64,000 nucleotides of DNA, from NCBI GenBank assembly GCA_027452205.1, contig DAIDGV010000025.1, positions 1 through 64,000 of the forward strand, given 5' to 3'. The notes beneath the pieces are model-generated. The model ran no database searches, had not been told where the DNA came from, and saw nothing but the letters and a program-made list of their open reading frames with translations. The stretch is from a candidate division FCPU426 bacterium. Lineage in GTDB: Bacteria; Oederibacteriota; Muellerivitia; Muellerivitales; Muellerivitaceae. Both the position numbers and the translations under genes were made by a program. This document shows, one piece after another, positions 37,134-46,201 of the stretch (the stretch's first letter is position 1; each line of letters starts with the position of its first letter).

Positions 37134-38399
37134 ATGATGGGTAACTCGACTGGAATCCAACGAACGAAAGACTCCAACTTGCGAAAGCCCGGCCTCCTCA
37201 ATCTCCTCTCCCGTTCAACGTGCCTGTTCCAACTCGGCCCCTTCCGGTACAAGGAATTCCTCAAATACCCAACACTTCGTAACTCTTCCCTCTTCAGCGC
37301 CTTACACTTTTGGCTTCGGGGCTACGACCAGGTCCTTCGGGGCGACCGACGTCTTGCCTTCATGTTGAAGGGCCAGTATTACGAATATGTGGAGTCGGTC
37401 TATCTGCAAGCCAATCCGGATGTTCAAAAGAAAGTAACCGCCGGACAGCTACCTGACGGTCTATCTCATTTCCTTTCAGAGGGTTTTAAAGAGATCCTGC
37501 AGGGACAAAGACGATACTCGGCGGTATCTTTCCTGCCGAAGGTCTTGGCGGTATCCCGGCAAAAGCAAAGAGCCGCCGGGAAAATCCTGGCCCTTTTCGC
37601 CCATTATGATTCCCAAGGCCTGATCGATCCCTATGTGCTTGTCTACCTCAAAGCCTTGAAGGACCTTGGTTGTGAGATCGTCTTTATCAGCGAGACAGCC
37701 AAGAAAAGTGAACTCAAAAAGCTGAAGGACCTCTGCGCCATGACCCTGCTGCGGTCCCGGGGCGGGTTGGATTTCGGCTCCTGGTACTGTGCCCTCAAGA
37801 GCCTGTCTTTGGACCTGTCCAAATATGAGTCTATTCTTTTAGCTAACGACAGCGCTTATTTCCCGGTGCGGCCCGTAAAGGGTTTGCTTTCCAAAATGAA
37901 TAAAACACGGCTCGATTTTTGGGGGTTAACTGAATCCTTGCAGGCCGGTCCTATAGTCGACCCTTACCATATCCAGAGCTACTTCATGGTTTTCTCTAAG
38001 AAAGCGGTGAAGAGAGGATTGCTCGGTCATTTCCTAAAGGAATATGAGAAGCGGCCCATCCTAAGCAAGTGTGGCATTATCGAGATCTTTGAATATGGGA
38101 TGACCCAATGGGCCCGCGATCTGAAGTTGAAGATCGGAGCCCTTTGCGATCTCAAAAGCTGTTACGAACACACCCAAATGTTGCGGTCTTTACCGCCCCT
38201 GGATCGCGTCACCCCCACCCTGGACCTATGGGACACCCTGATCGAGGTCTATGATTGCCCTATGTTGAAAGTAGGTTTAGTGCGGGATGACCCGAAAAGG
38301 AACTTCGACAAGGACAGGACCAAGGAGATCTTAGAAAAAGGCGGCTACGATTTCGACCTGATCCTGGACCATATAAGACGGGTCACAAAGGATCGGTAA
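37134..38399 (+). CDS. RgpF-type rhamnan synthesis protein
   Basis: The product (about 421 residues) has a C-terminal RgpF domain (about 150-420): GKILALFAHYDSQGLIDPYV, RGGLDFGSWYCAL, ILLANDSAYFPV, SYFMVFSK. RgpF proteins take part in rhamnose-glucose polysaccharide assembly. Upstream, YLQANPDVQKKV with SHFLSEGFKE is the short NPDV motif often found in bacterial glycosyltransferases. No good ribosome site is seen before the ATG at 37134 or 37137, so the start is uncertain. The 3' end overlaps the convergent wzt by 17 bases. Confidence 0.82.
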   Translation: MMGNSTGIQRTKDSNLRKPGLLNLLSRSTCLFQLGPFRYKEFLKYPTLRNSSLFSALHFWLRGYDQVLRGDRRLAFMLKGQYYEYVESVYLQANPDVQKKVTAGQLPDGLSHFLSEGFKEILQGQRRYSAVSFLPKVLAVSRQKQRAAGKILALFAHYDSQGLIDPYVLVYLKALKDLGCEIVFISETAKKSELKKLKDLCAMTLLRSRGGLDFGSWYCALKSLSLDLSKYESILLANDSAYFPVRPVKGLLSKMNKTRLDFWGLTESLQAGPIVDPYHIQSYFMVFSKKAVKRGLLGHFLKEYEKRPILSKCGIIEIFEYGMTQWARDLKLKIGALCDLKSCYEHTQMLRSLPPLDRVTPTLDLWDTLIEVYDCPMLKVGLVRDDPKRNFDKDRTKEILEKGGYDFDLILDHIRRVTKDR

Positions 38400-39144
38400 A
38401 AACCAAGTCCTTATAACGGGCCGTCCCGCCCTTGGCATCCCCGTCATAAACCTTTCGGGAATTCTCAATGACGATACAGCGGGAACAATAGCGCTCAATG
38501 GCCTCGGGGCTGTGAGTGATCAAGACGATGGTCCTTCCCGACTTGTGCATCTCGTCGATCTTGGCCAAGCATTTCAGTTGGAAGCCCGCGTCTCCCACCG
38601 CTAGGATCTCATCGACCAAAAGTACCGGCGCTTCTAAATTGATGGCCACCGAAAAGCCGAGACGGGCCAGCATGCCGCTGCTGTAATTGCGGATGGGTTT
38701 ATAGATCTGCTCCCCCAGCTCGCTGAATTCCAGGATCGAGGGAACGATCGCCTCCGTGGCTTTTTTGCCGAACCCCAAAATAGCCGCGTTCAAGAAGATG
38801 TTCTCATAACCCGAAAGGTCCGGGTGGAATCCCGCTCCCAGCTCGATAAGCGGCGCGATGATCGCCCGGGCCTCGATAGTACCGCTGGTAGGCGTATAGA
38901 TCCCCGAGATCAACTTCAGGAGCGTGGATTTCCCCGCCCCGTTACGTCCCATGATGCCGACAAATTCACCGGGATAGATATCGAAACTGACATCGTTCAA
39001 GACCGTGAATTGTTTCCGTCCCTTGAAAGGGTTCCATTCGCCCTTGGAGATACGCATCAACAAGTTCTTGAAGGAATGGGGTTGGTCCATCCAATGATCG
39101 AAGCTTTTGGTCAGGTTTTTGACCTCAATGATCGGTTCGCTCAT
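38383..39144 (-). CDS. wzt: Polysaccharide ABC exporter, ATP-binding subunit
   Basis: This ATPase powers export of a lipid-linked polysaccharide across the inner membrane. The product (253 residues) has Walker A GRNGAGKSTLLKLISG, the modified signature NYSSGMLARLGFSVA and Walker B VLLVDEILAVGD, as in Wzt, TagH and KpsT. At this length it lacks the C-terminal carbohydrate-binding domain of O-antigen-type Wzt proteins. The ATG at 39144 has GGAG five bases upstream and overlaps the wzm stop by 4 bases. Confidence 0.93.
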   Translation of the reverse strand: MSEPIIEVKNLTKSFDHWMDQPHSFKNLLMRISKGEWNPFKGRKQFTVLNDVSFDIYPGEFVGIMGRNGAGKSTLLKLISGIYTPTSGTIEARAIIAPLIELGAGFHPDLSGYENIFLNAAILGFGKKATEAIVPSILEFSELGEQIYKPIRNYSSGMLARLGFSVAINLEAPVLLVDEILAVGDAGFQLKCLAKIDEMHKSGRTIVLITHSPEAIERYCSRCIVIENSRKVYDGDAKGGTARYKDLVFTDPL

Positions 39145-39968
39145 AATTTCTCCAATACCCCCAAGAAGCGGCGGCGCATGAAGGCCATCCCGATCAAGGT
39201 AAAGAACACCGCCCAACCCCCGCTAAGCAAGATCGCGTTAATCCCTGGCATCCGGCCATCCGTGAAGATGGTGTGAAGTCCTGAGACAGCGTCCGCCACC
39301 GGGTTCAAATGGATCACCGCCCGGTATTTTTCCGGCACCATTTCAAAGGAATAGACGACAGGCGTGGCAAAGAACCACATTTGCATGATCAAGGCCATCA
39401 CATGCCGCAGGTCGCGGAAGAACACCAACCCAATGGAGAGGACCAAGGCCAAACCATAGGCCACCAAGAAAAGAACGAGATAAAAATACACGACCATCAA
39501 GGTATGCCAACCAAAAGGTACGCCTTGGAAAAGGGAAACCGCTATCAAGATAGGGATACTCGCCGACAGGGTTATTAAATTCGTGACAGCGTTCACAAAG
39601 GTCAAGACCTGTAACGGCAGCGGTATCTTGCTCACCAGGCCCGCGTTCCCTACTATGGAATCCATCCCTTCCATGACGCATTGGGAGAAAAAGGCCCAAG
39701 GAAGCACTCCGGACAGAATGAACGCCAGGTAATTGTCGATCTGCACATGCATGACCTTCTTGAAGACCAGGTAATAGATAAAGGCCAGCATCATCGGCGA
39801 CAACAAGGTCCAGCCGAGACCCACGAAAGAACGGTCATATTTCGATTTGATGTTCCGGCCCACCATGTTGTAAACGAGGAACTTTTTCCCCAAACAAAAA
39901 TAATCAAAAAATGTTTGATAGATGACTTTCAAAAAGATCTCCTCGATCGTTCCCATGAGGCCGGGCAT
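39141..39968 (-). CDS. wzm: Polysaccharide ABC exporter, permease subunit
   Basis: The product (275 residues) is an ABC-2-type permease with six membrane segments; the cytoplasmic N-terminus contains RNIKSKYDRSFVGLGWTLLSP, the conserved Wzm/KpsM/TagG segment, and the C-terminal part has FFRDLRHVMALIMQMWFFATPVVYS. With Wzt it forms the exporter. It lies 21 bases after a GT4 gene and is the penultimate gene of the operon that starts at ugd. Confidence 0.93.
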   Translation of the reverse strand: MPGLMGTIEEIFLKVIYQTFFDYFCLGKKFLVYNMVGRNIKSKYDRSFVGLGWTLLSPMMLAFIYYLVFKKVMHVQIDNYLAFILSGVLPWAFFSQCVMEGMDSIVGNAGLVSKIPLPLQVLTFVNAVTNLITLSASIPILIAVSLFQGVPFGWHTLMVVYFYLVLFLVAYGLALVLSIGLVFFRDLRHVMALIMQMWFFATPVVYSFEMVPEKYRAVIHLNPVADAVSGLHTIFTDGRMPGINAILLSGGWAVFFTLIGMAFMRRRFLGVLEKL

Positions 39969-39989
39969 GTGACCGTTCCTGAATTTAAA

Positions 39990-41081
39990 CTATTCCCGGG
40001 TCAAAAGCGAGTCTATTACCCCGCAAGTACCTTGGGCCGTCTTCTTCCACGAAAAACGCCGGGCCTGCTGTTTGCCTAGGGCGATCATTCGCGTCCTGAG
40101 TTTTTTGTTCCGAAGGACTTCCGTGATCTTTCGGACCATCTCATCGACGTTCAGCGGATCGAAATACTCGGCGGCCGACCCGCAAACTTCCGGCAAGGAC
40201 GCGGCCCGAGAGACAACAGCCGGACAGCCACAAGCCATCGCTTCCAAGGGCGGCAATCCAAAACCTTCATAGAGGGACGGGAACACCAAAAGATCCGCAT
40301 GGGCGTAATACTGGCCTAACCGGGCTTGATCGACCGTTCCGGTGAAACGGACACGTCCCCCCATCTTTTCAGCCTTTTCCAATACAGACGGGTCCCCCGT
40401 AATGAATCCTTCCTTCTTTCCGACCACCATTAGATCGTGAGGGATCTTCCCTTTGATCAGATCAAAAGCATTCAACAGCGAGCTTAAGTTCTTGTTCGGT
40501 TTGACGTTGCCCACAAAAAGAAGATAAGGCCGGTCATGGGGTCTCTTGCCCTTCTTGACCTTGAACCAAGCCTCGTCGACCCCATTTGAGATGACCTTTG
40601 TCCGCTCCGGCTTAGCGTCGGTCAAACGGAACAGTTCTTTTTGGGTGAATTGGGAAACGCAAATAAGCGCGTCCGCCTGGCGAGTGAGTCGACCGAACAT
40701 CCTGCGGGCATAAAAACGTTTTGTCAGGTTGCCGATCCCCTTGAGCATGGCCAAGTGGTAAACATCGTGGACCGTCACCAGCAGTTTTCCCTTCCAGAGA
40801 ACAGGAAAATTGTAATGCGGCGACCAAAAGAGGTCCGTGTCCTTGGGGATCTTGCGTTCCAATTCGATTTGTTCGGCGATCGTATAGATCGGCGAGGTGG
40901 TCTCGACCCATTTCACCCGCGCGCTTTGGGCAAAGCCCCTCCATTGCCGCATCTCGGAAGGACGTCCCAAGAGATAGAACCGGGCCTTAGGCATGGAACG
41001 GATGACCAGGGGGACCAAGTGGCGGATATAGGACCCGATCCCCGAAGAGAACATCATTCGGACATCAACGGCGATTTTCAT
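39990..41081 (-). CDS. Family 4 glycosyltransferase
   Basis: The product (363 residues) is a GT-B family 4 enzyme: N-terminal DVRMMFSSGIGSYIRHL, the acceptor-side LLVTVHDVYH, the donor domain YLLFVGNVKPNKN and the E-x7-E motif SLYEGFGLPPLEAMACGCP. Such enzymes are often mannosyl- or rhamnosyltransferases. The ATG at 41081 has a GGAAAG-type site upstream. It lies between rfbC and wzm on the same strand, consistent with making the glycan exported by Wzm/Wzt. Confidence 0.92.
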   Translation of the reverse strand: MKIAVDVRMMFSSGIGSYIRHLVPLVIRSMPKARFYLLGRPSEMRQWRGFAQSARVKWVETTSPIYTIAEQIELERKIPKDTDLFWSPHYNFPVLWKGKLLVTVHDVYHLAMLKGIGNLTKRFYARRMFGRLTRQADALICVSQFTQKELFRLTDAKPERTKVISNGVDEAWFKVKKGKRPHDRPYLLFVGNVKPNKNLSSLLNAFDLIKGKIPHDLMVVGKKEGFITGDPSVLEKAEKMGGRVRFTGTVDQARLGQYYAHADLLVFPSLYEGFGLPPLEAMACGCPAVVSRAASLPEVCGSAAEYFDPLNVDEMVRKITEVLRNKKLRTRMIALGKQQARRFSWKKTAQGTCGVIDSLLTRE

Positions 41082-41112
41082 GGGGTCTTTCCTTTTCGAA
41101 AAGCCGACGAGG

Positions 41113-41667
41113 TTAGGCCTTCTTCAACGCTTCTCGGAACTTCTTCCAGGTCAGGTTCTGGCGGTCCTTATCGGACAGGACCGGCGTTTCGATGGGCCAG
41201 TCGATGCCCAGGTCCTTATCGTTCCAAAGCACTCCCGATTGATCGTCCGGCACATAAAGGGAGGAACATTTGTAGTGAACAATGGCCGTCTCGGAAAGCA
41301 CGCAAAACCCATGCAAAAAACCCTCGGGAATGAACAATTGCCGCAGATTGGCCCCCGAAAGATAGTCCCCATGCCACTGGCCAAAGGTCGGCGAGTTGGG
41401 GCGGGCATCCACCGCCACATCGAAGATCTCACCCGAGACCGCGCGGACCAACTTAGCTTGAGGAGACCGAAGCTGGGCATGGAGCCCCCGGAGTACGCCG
41501 CGCACCGAGTAGGACTGGTTGTCTTGAACAAAGTCGCAATTAACCCCGAAGTGTTTATATTTGTCTTTGTGGTAGGTCTCCGCCAAATAACCGCGGGCAT
41601 CCTCAAAGGAGAGCGGCGCCATCAACAGTAGGCCTTCTAACGGGGTCTTTTCGACTTTCAGGTTCAT
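41113..41667 (-). CDS. rfbC: dTDP-4-dehydrorhamnose 3,5-epimerase
   Basis: This cupin-fold enzyme epimerises C3 and C5 of dTDP-4-keto-6-deoxyglucose. The product (184 residues) has SVRGVLRGLHAQ with the catalytic His, VAVDARPNSPTFGQW with the partner Asp, IPEGFLHGFCV and the Tyr region YKCSSLYVPDDQSG. The frame is open to 42039 over the neighbour, but the ATG at 41667 has AAGGA seven bases upstream. It has its own promoter candidate in the 80-base gap. Confidence 0.95.
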   Translation of the reverse strand: MNLKVEKTPLEGLLLMAPLSFEDARGYLAETYHKDKYKHFGVNCDFVQDNQSYSVRGVLRGLHAQLRSPQAKLVRAVSGEIFDVAVDARPNSPTFGQWHGDYLSGANLRQLFIPEGFLHGFCVLSETAIVHYKCSSLYVPDDQSGVLWNDKDLGIDWPIETPVLSDKDRQNLTWKKFREALKKA

Positions 41668-41704
41668 GATCGGTTCCTTGGGGAATGACGGATTTTTCAG
41701 CGAC

Positions 41705-41733
41705 ACTTTAACAAGACTAGTGTTTTTTGGCAA
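41705..41733 (-). promoter_or_regulatory. Internal promoter candidate for rfbC and downstream genes
   Basis: The -35 TTGCCA (41728-41733), 17-base spacer and -10 TAAAGT (41705-41710) would give a leader of about 31 bases. Confidence 0.4.
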
Positions 41734-41747
41734 ACTAGGCCCAAAAC

Positions 41748-43181
41748 CTACCGAAGCCGTAGGACGGACAAGGCGCTTTTTTGGTCTTCCGGTTCCAGCG
41801 CGCTGAAAAAATAAAGGCCCAACCCGTAAACGACCGGACCCAGAATCAACCAGTAAAGCTCTGGCGAGAAATAGATCCCGACGCCCATTAAGGCCGCCGC
41901 GGTCAAAGAACCTACCAAGGCCCGGACCAGCGACAGGGTCCGCTCGGCTGGAAGATATTTCCAGATGAGGCCCAAACCCCAAGCCAATCCCACGATCTCG
42001 CAAAGTACCGTGGCCCAGGCTGCGCCTTGGGCCGCCCACTGCGGGATGAACAAGAAATTGATCCCCACGTTCAGAACAAAGAGAGAGAAATAGACGATGT
42101 TCAACATCTTGGGATTCTTGACCGTCAGCACATTGATATAAACGTTCGAAATGAAAAAAGGAACGACCGACAACACCAAGACCCGGAACAGGTCCCCCGA
42201 AGGCAGGTATTTTTCACCGGAGAAGAAAGTCAGCAATCGGTCCGATAACAGCATGCCGCCGATCGAAATGGGCACACCAATGACGATCAAAAGACGGATG
42301 GATTTGAGGGCCAGTTTCCCGAAGTCCTTTGGGTTCTTGGACGCCGAAAAGGCCGGCAGCACCGATAGACCGAAAAGCTGGGATAAAGTCAGCGTGCTTC
42401 GAAGCAGCGTGTAAGCCGCGTCATAGAATCCGACCGATTCGTTTCCGCTCAAACTTTTAAGGAGCACCGTATCGACCTGAAAGTAGAGCATTTGGAAGGA
42501 CCAAAAACCCGCCAGGGGCAGCGCCTGGACCAAAGTGGCCTTGATCTCCACCCAGTTCAACCGGGACAGTTCCAGTTTCCATCCCTTTTTCCGGCCGATC
42601 AGTACCAGCACTACCAAAGCGACCAAGCTCGCCAGGGTCCAGACCCCGCAAGCGCCCCACAGACCCCAACCCAGGAAGAAAACCGTGACCAAACCGCCCA
42701 ACCGAATGATGCTGCCCAGCACAACGACCCCGCCTTGGATGCCCATTTTTTCGTGGGCCTGAAGCAGGTAAACATAAGCGCCCGCCAAGCAATCGAAGAT
42801 GATCCGGCAGCCCATCAGAACGAGACCCACTTGAACGATCGGTTCATAGTGAAGGACGACCCCGAAGATCGCCAAGGCCGCGACCAGGACAATGGAAAAG
42901 ACCGACCGGATACCCATGACATTGCGCAGGTAAAAACCCGCCAGACCCTTTTTGCGGGCCACTTCCCGGATGGTCAGCGAATTGAGGCCCAGGTCGCTGA
43001 ACGTAGCAAAGATGGCCACCCAGTTCTTGATGAGCGCGTATTGACCGTAAGTCTGGACATCCCAGTAACGGGTCAAAAAGATGAAAGCGACGAGAGAAAA
43101 GAGCTGTGCGGCCTTTTCAGAACCAAAAAGAAGCAGGGTATTGTGGATGATCCGGCGAGCGCGGCCTTCAGAAGCGGGCAT
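41748..43181 (-). CDS. Wzx-type flippase / polysaccharide biosynthesis protein
   Basis: The product (477 residues) has about twelve to fourteen membrane segments and the MOP-family start NTLLLFGSEKAAQLFSLVAFIFLTRYWD, with typical AYTLLRSTLTLSQLFG and LPAFSA segments. Wzx proteins flip undecaprenyl-linked oligosaccharide units to the periplasm. The ATG at 43181 follows an AAAGGGGA site. Presence of both a flippase and an ABC exporter in one operon is unusual. Confidence 0.88.
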   Translation of the reverse strand: MPASEGRARRIIHNTLLLFGSEKAAQLFSLVAFIFLTRYWDVQTYGQYALIKNWVAIFATFSDLGLNSLTIREVARKKGLAGFYLRNVMGIRSVFSIVLVAALAIFGVVLHYEPIVQVGLVLMGCRIIFDCLAGAYVYLLQAHEKMGIQGGVVVLGSIIRLGGLVTVFFLGWGLWGACGVWTLASLVALVVLVLIGRKKGWKLELSRLNWVEIKATLVQALPLAGFWSFQMLYFQVDTVLLKSLSGNESVGFYDAAYTLLRSTLTLSQLFGLSVLPAFSASKNPKDFGKLALKSIRLLIVIGVPISIGGMLLSDRLLTFFSGEKYLPSGDLFRVLVLSVVPFFISNVYINVLTVKNPKMLNIVYFSLFVLNVGINFLFIPQWAAQGAAWATVLCEIVGLAWGLGLIWKYLPAERTLSLVRALVGSLTAAALMGVGIYFSPELYWLILGPVVYGLGLYFFSALEPEDQKSALSVLRLR

Positions 43182-43199
43182 AGGTTCCCCTTTGACGGG

Positions 43200-43943
43200 C
43201 TATTTGGAGGAGTAAAGACCTTTGATGTTGTTCCACCGGATGATGAAAAGCTCGGCGAAGGTGCGGATCGAGTCCCGCAAAGCGTTCACCCGGGTATTGG
43301 GGTCGTCCCGCCAAATGACCGAGCGCTCCACCATCGAGAAGCGGTATTTGCGGACCAGATAAAGCAGTTCCACATCAAAACCGAAACGTTCGATGGTTTG
43401 CAGGGGAAAGATGACCTTCGCGGCCTTTTGGCTGAAAGCTTTGAACCCGCACTGGGTGTCGCCGATACCCGGCACCAAAAGGAGCTGGATGATGATGTTG
43501 CCGATGCGCCCGATCAGTTCCCGGTGCAGGGGCTGGCGCACCTTCACTTGTTTGCGGTCCACCGCGCGGCTACCAACGATGACATCCACGCCCTTTTTCA
43601 GGTCCGCCTTGAACTTTTCGTACTCCGACAGGGGGGTCGCGTTGTCCGCGTCCATGTAGAGGATGACATTTCCCTGGGCTGCCAAAGCGCCCGTGCGCAC
43701 CGCCGCGCCCTTGCCCTGGTTCACTTTATGTTTGAGGATCTTGAGATTATGCGAGGCCGTGGACATCTTTTTGAACCGGCCGACCACCTCTAAAGTTTTG
43801 TCCTTGGAGCCGTCATCCACCACCAGGATCTCGGACTTGATCTTTTTGAGCCGCAAATAGGTGAAAACCTCGTCCAGGGTCTTACGGACCCTTTTCTCCT
43901 CGTTATAGACAGGGATGACAACGGATAGGTCGTAACGGTTCAC
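43200..43943 (-). CDS. Family 2 glycosyltransferase (DPM1-like)
   Basis: The product (247 residues) is a GT-A enzyme similar to dolichyl-phosphate glucose/mannose synthases: SVVIPVYNEEKRVRKTLDEV, LVVDDGSKDKT, MDADNATPLSEYEK and GSRAVDRKQV. It probably loads a sugar on polyprenyl phosphate that the GT-C-like membrane proteins could then use outside. The GTG start at 43943 overlaps the rfbD stop by 4 bases (GTGA), indicating coupling. Confidence 0.9.
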   Translation of the reverse strand: MNRYDLSVVIPVYNEEKRVRKTLDEVFTYLRLKKIKSEILVVDDGSKDKTLEVVGRFKKMSTASHNLKILKHKVNQGKGAAVRTGALAAQGNVILYMDADNATPLSEYEKFKADLKKGVDVIVGSRAVDRKQVKVRQPLHRELIGRIGNIIIQLLLVPGIGDTQCGFKAFSQKAAKVIFPLQTIERFGFDVELLYLVRKYRFSMVERSVIWRDDPNTRVNALRDSIRTFAELFIIRWNNIKGLYSSK

Positions 43944-44797
43944 GCCATTTCCTTCTCGATGTAGTCTTTCACCGCTTCCTGCCAGGGCCGGGGCGCGTGC
44001 CCCACCGCTTTCGTCGCCTTGGACAGGTCAAAACAGGAGTTCGCGGGCCTTTTCGCCGGACGAACGAACTGCGCGCTGGTGGCGTCGAGGATCTCGCAAG
44101 AGACCGCGCCGGTCACCTTTTGGATCTCCTTCGCGAAGCCATTCCAGGAAGTATCTCCGCTGTTAGCGAAATGATAGGTGCCTGGTTCCGCCTTGAGTTG
44201 GATCAATTCTAAGACAAACCCGGCCAGATCGCCTGTATAAGTCGGGCCGCCGACCTGGTCGGTCACCACCGGCAATTGGGGCTTGGTCTTCAAGAGACCA
44301 GCGATGGTCTTGACGAAATTGGGGCCATTGGGCCCAAAAACCCAGGAGGTGCGGATCAAGTAATAGAAAGGCGCTTCTTGGCGTAGCCGGTTCTCCCCAT
44401 CTAATTTGGTCTGCCCATAAGCGTTCAAGGGGTCCGTTGGGTCATTCTCTTGGTAGTAACCCTGTTTTTGGCCATTAAAGACATAGTCGGTCGAAAAATG
44501 GACCAGGGTGCGCCCGGTCTTTTTACAACAGCGGGCGAGGATCCCCACTGCCATGCCGTTGACGGCAAAAGCAGTGGGTTTATTTTCTTCTTTCTCGCAG
44601 TCATCGACCTTGGTATAGCCCGAGCAATTGATAAGGACATCAAAAGCATTCTCTTGAAAGAATTTTTCGACCGATTCAGATCGGGTAATGTCCAATTCCG
44701 CGTGGGTGGGTTTTAAAAGCTCGTAACCCGCTTTTTGACAAAGCTCAGCGGTCTTGGAGCCTAACATGCCTGTGGAACCGATCAACGCGATCTTCAA
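43940..44797 (-). CDS. rfbD: dTDP-4-dehydrorhamnose reductase
   Basis: This SDR completes dTDP-L-rhamnose synthesis by reducing the 4-keto group. The product (285 residues) has IALIGSTGMLGSKTAELC, STDYVFNGQKQGYYQE, DPLNAYGQTKLDGE with the catalytic Tyr and Lys, and RTSWVFG. It starts at a TTG (44797) with GGAG six bases upstream. It is 17 bases after ugd and coupled to the following GT2. Confidence 0.95.
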   Translation of the reverse strand: MKIALIGSTGMLGSKTAELCQKAGYELLKPTHAELDITRSESVEKFFQENAFDVLINCSGYTKVDDCEKEENKPTAFAVNGMAVGILARCCKKTGRTLVHFSTDYVFNGQKQGYYQENDPTDPLNAYGQTKLDGENRLRQEAPFYYLIRTSWVFGPNGPNFVKTIAGLLKTKPQLPVVTDQVGGPTYTGDLAGFVLELIQLKAEPGTYHFANSGDTSWNGFAKEIQKVTGAVSCEILDATSAQFVRPAKRPANSCFDLSKATKAVGHAPRPWQEAVKDYIEKEMA

Positions 44798-44813
44798 GAG
44801 GGTCTCCCGCTAT

Positions 44814-46121
44814 TTATAAAAGGACGGTCTTACTGCCGCGGCCCATTCCATGATGAACAAAACCCAGTTCGGCCATGTGGACCGGGTCATAAACGTTCCG
44901 GCCATCGACCACAATGGGACGGCGAACGGTCTTCTTTAGTTTTTGGAAATCGACCTGAACGAACTCATTCCATTCGGTCAAAAGCAGCACTGCGTCCGCG
45001 CCCTTAGCCGCCTCATAGGGATCCTTACAGTAGGTCACTTTCTTGAAATAGGGTTTGGCAGCAGGCATGGCCACCGGATCATAGACCCGGACCTTGGCGC
45101 CCTTGGCGGTCAAAGCGGGGATGATGGTCAGGGACGGCGCTTCGCGCATGTCATCCGTATTGGGTTTGAAGGCCAGTCCCCAAACCGCCAAGGTCTTTCC
45201 CTTCACCGACCCGACAGCCCGATAGACCTTTTTGAGGAACTCTTTACGTTGGTCTTGGTTGATCTCCAGAACCTCGGGCAATAAACGGAACTTATACCCG
45301 TTCTTTTTACCGATCTGCACCAAGCCCGCCACATCCTTGGGAAAACAGCTGCCGCCAAAACCCAGCCCGGCATTGAGGAACTGACCCCCGATGCGGGTGT
45401 CGTAGCTCATCCCCTTCACGACCTGCACGATATCCGCCCCCGCTTTATCGCAAAGGTTCGCGATCTCGTTGGCGAAGGATATCTTCATGGCCAAAAAGGC
45501 GTTGGAAGCGTATTTGATCATCTCGGCGCTCTTGAGGTCCGTGATCAGGATGGGCCGGTGCAGAGGTTCATAGATTTCGGACACCTTTTTGGCCGCCGAT
45601 AAGCGGCTAGCCCCGATGACCACCCGTTCCGGTTTCAAAAGGTCCGTCACCGCGGATCCTTCCCGCAAGAATTCGGGATTGGAGACCACATCGAAAGAAG
45701 CATTCTTCGGACCGTGTTTTTGGATGATCTGCGTCACGATGTCGCCCATGCCGATGGGCACCGTGCTCTTATTGATGATGATCTTGTAGCCGTTCAAATG
45801 CCGGGCGATACCCTTGGCCACCGCCTTGACGTTGGTGATATCGACGTCGCCGTTCTTGCCTTGGGGCGTATTGACCGCGATAAAGATGAGTTCGGAGGTT
45901 TCGACGGCTTTTTTGAGGTCGGTGGTGAAGGTCAACCGCTGGTTGCGGTTACGCTTGATGATCTCTTCCAGACCCGGTTCATAGATGGGAATGACGCCCT
46001 TGCGCAGCTCTTCGACCTTTTTATGGTTCACGTCGACGCAGGTCACCTCGTTGCCCAGGTCCGCGAAACAACAGCCCGTGACCAGACCCACATAGCCCGT
46101 CCCCACCACCGCGATCTTCAT
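44814..46121 (-). CDS. ugd: UDP-glucose 6-dehydrogenase
   Basis: This enzyme oxidises UDP-glucose to UDP-glucuronate. The product (435 residues) has KIAVVGTGYVGLVTGCCFADLG, NPEFLREGSAV, and the catalytic GLGFGGSCFPKD, all of the UDP-glucose dehydrogenase type. It opens an eight-gene polysaccharide operon running ugd, rfbD, GT2, wzx, rfbC, GT4, wzm, wzt. The ATG at 46121 has GAGGAG upstream. The strong terminator of the upstream gene at 46134-46175 implies an own promoter in the short gap. Confidence 0.95.
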   Translation of the reverse strand: MKIAVVGTGYVGLVTGCCFADLGNEVTCVDVNHKKVEELRKGVIPIYEPGLEEIIKRNRNQRLTFTTDLKKAVETSELIFIAVNTPQGKNGDVDITNVKAVAKGIARHLNGYKIIINKSTVPIGMGDIVTQIIQKHGPKNASFDVVSNPEFLREGSAVTDLLKPERVVIGASRLSAAKKVSEIYEPLHRPILITDLKSAEMIKYASNAFLAMKISFANEIANLCDKAGADIVQVVKGMSYDTRIGGQFLNAGLGFGGSCFPKDVAGLVQIGKKNGYKFRLLPEVLEINQDQRKEFLKKVYRAVGSVKGKTLAVWGLAFKPNTDDMREAPSLTIIPALTAKGAKVRVYDPVAMPAAKPYFKKVTYCKDPYEAAKGADAVLLLTEWNEFVQVDFQKLKKTVRRPIVVDGRNVYDPVHMAELGFVHHGMGRGSKTVLL

Positions 46122-46133
46122 AACCGCTCCTCA

Positions 46134-46175
46134 GCCAAAAAAGTAAAAACCGGAGTGGTCTCCCACCCCGGTTTT
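46134..46175 (-). terminator. Rho-independent terminator after the UgpC-type gene
   Basis: On the minus strand AAAACCGGGGTGG-GAGA-CCACTCCGGTTTT (13-bp stem with one mismatch) is followed by a T-rich tract. Confidence 0.9.
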
Positions 46176-46201
46176 AGTGCGTCAAAAGAAGAGGCTGACC
46201 T

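Noticed and set aside
38383-39144. Drug-efflux or lipoprotein ABC ATPase
   Set aside because: The NYSSGMLARLGFSVA signature and the adjacent ABC-2 permease are those of polysaccharide exporters.
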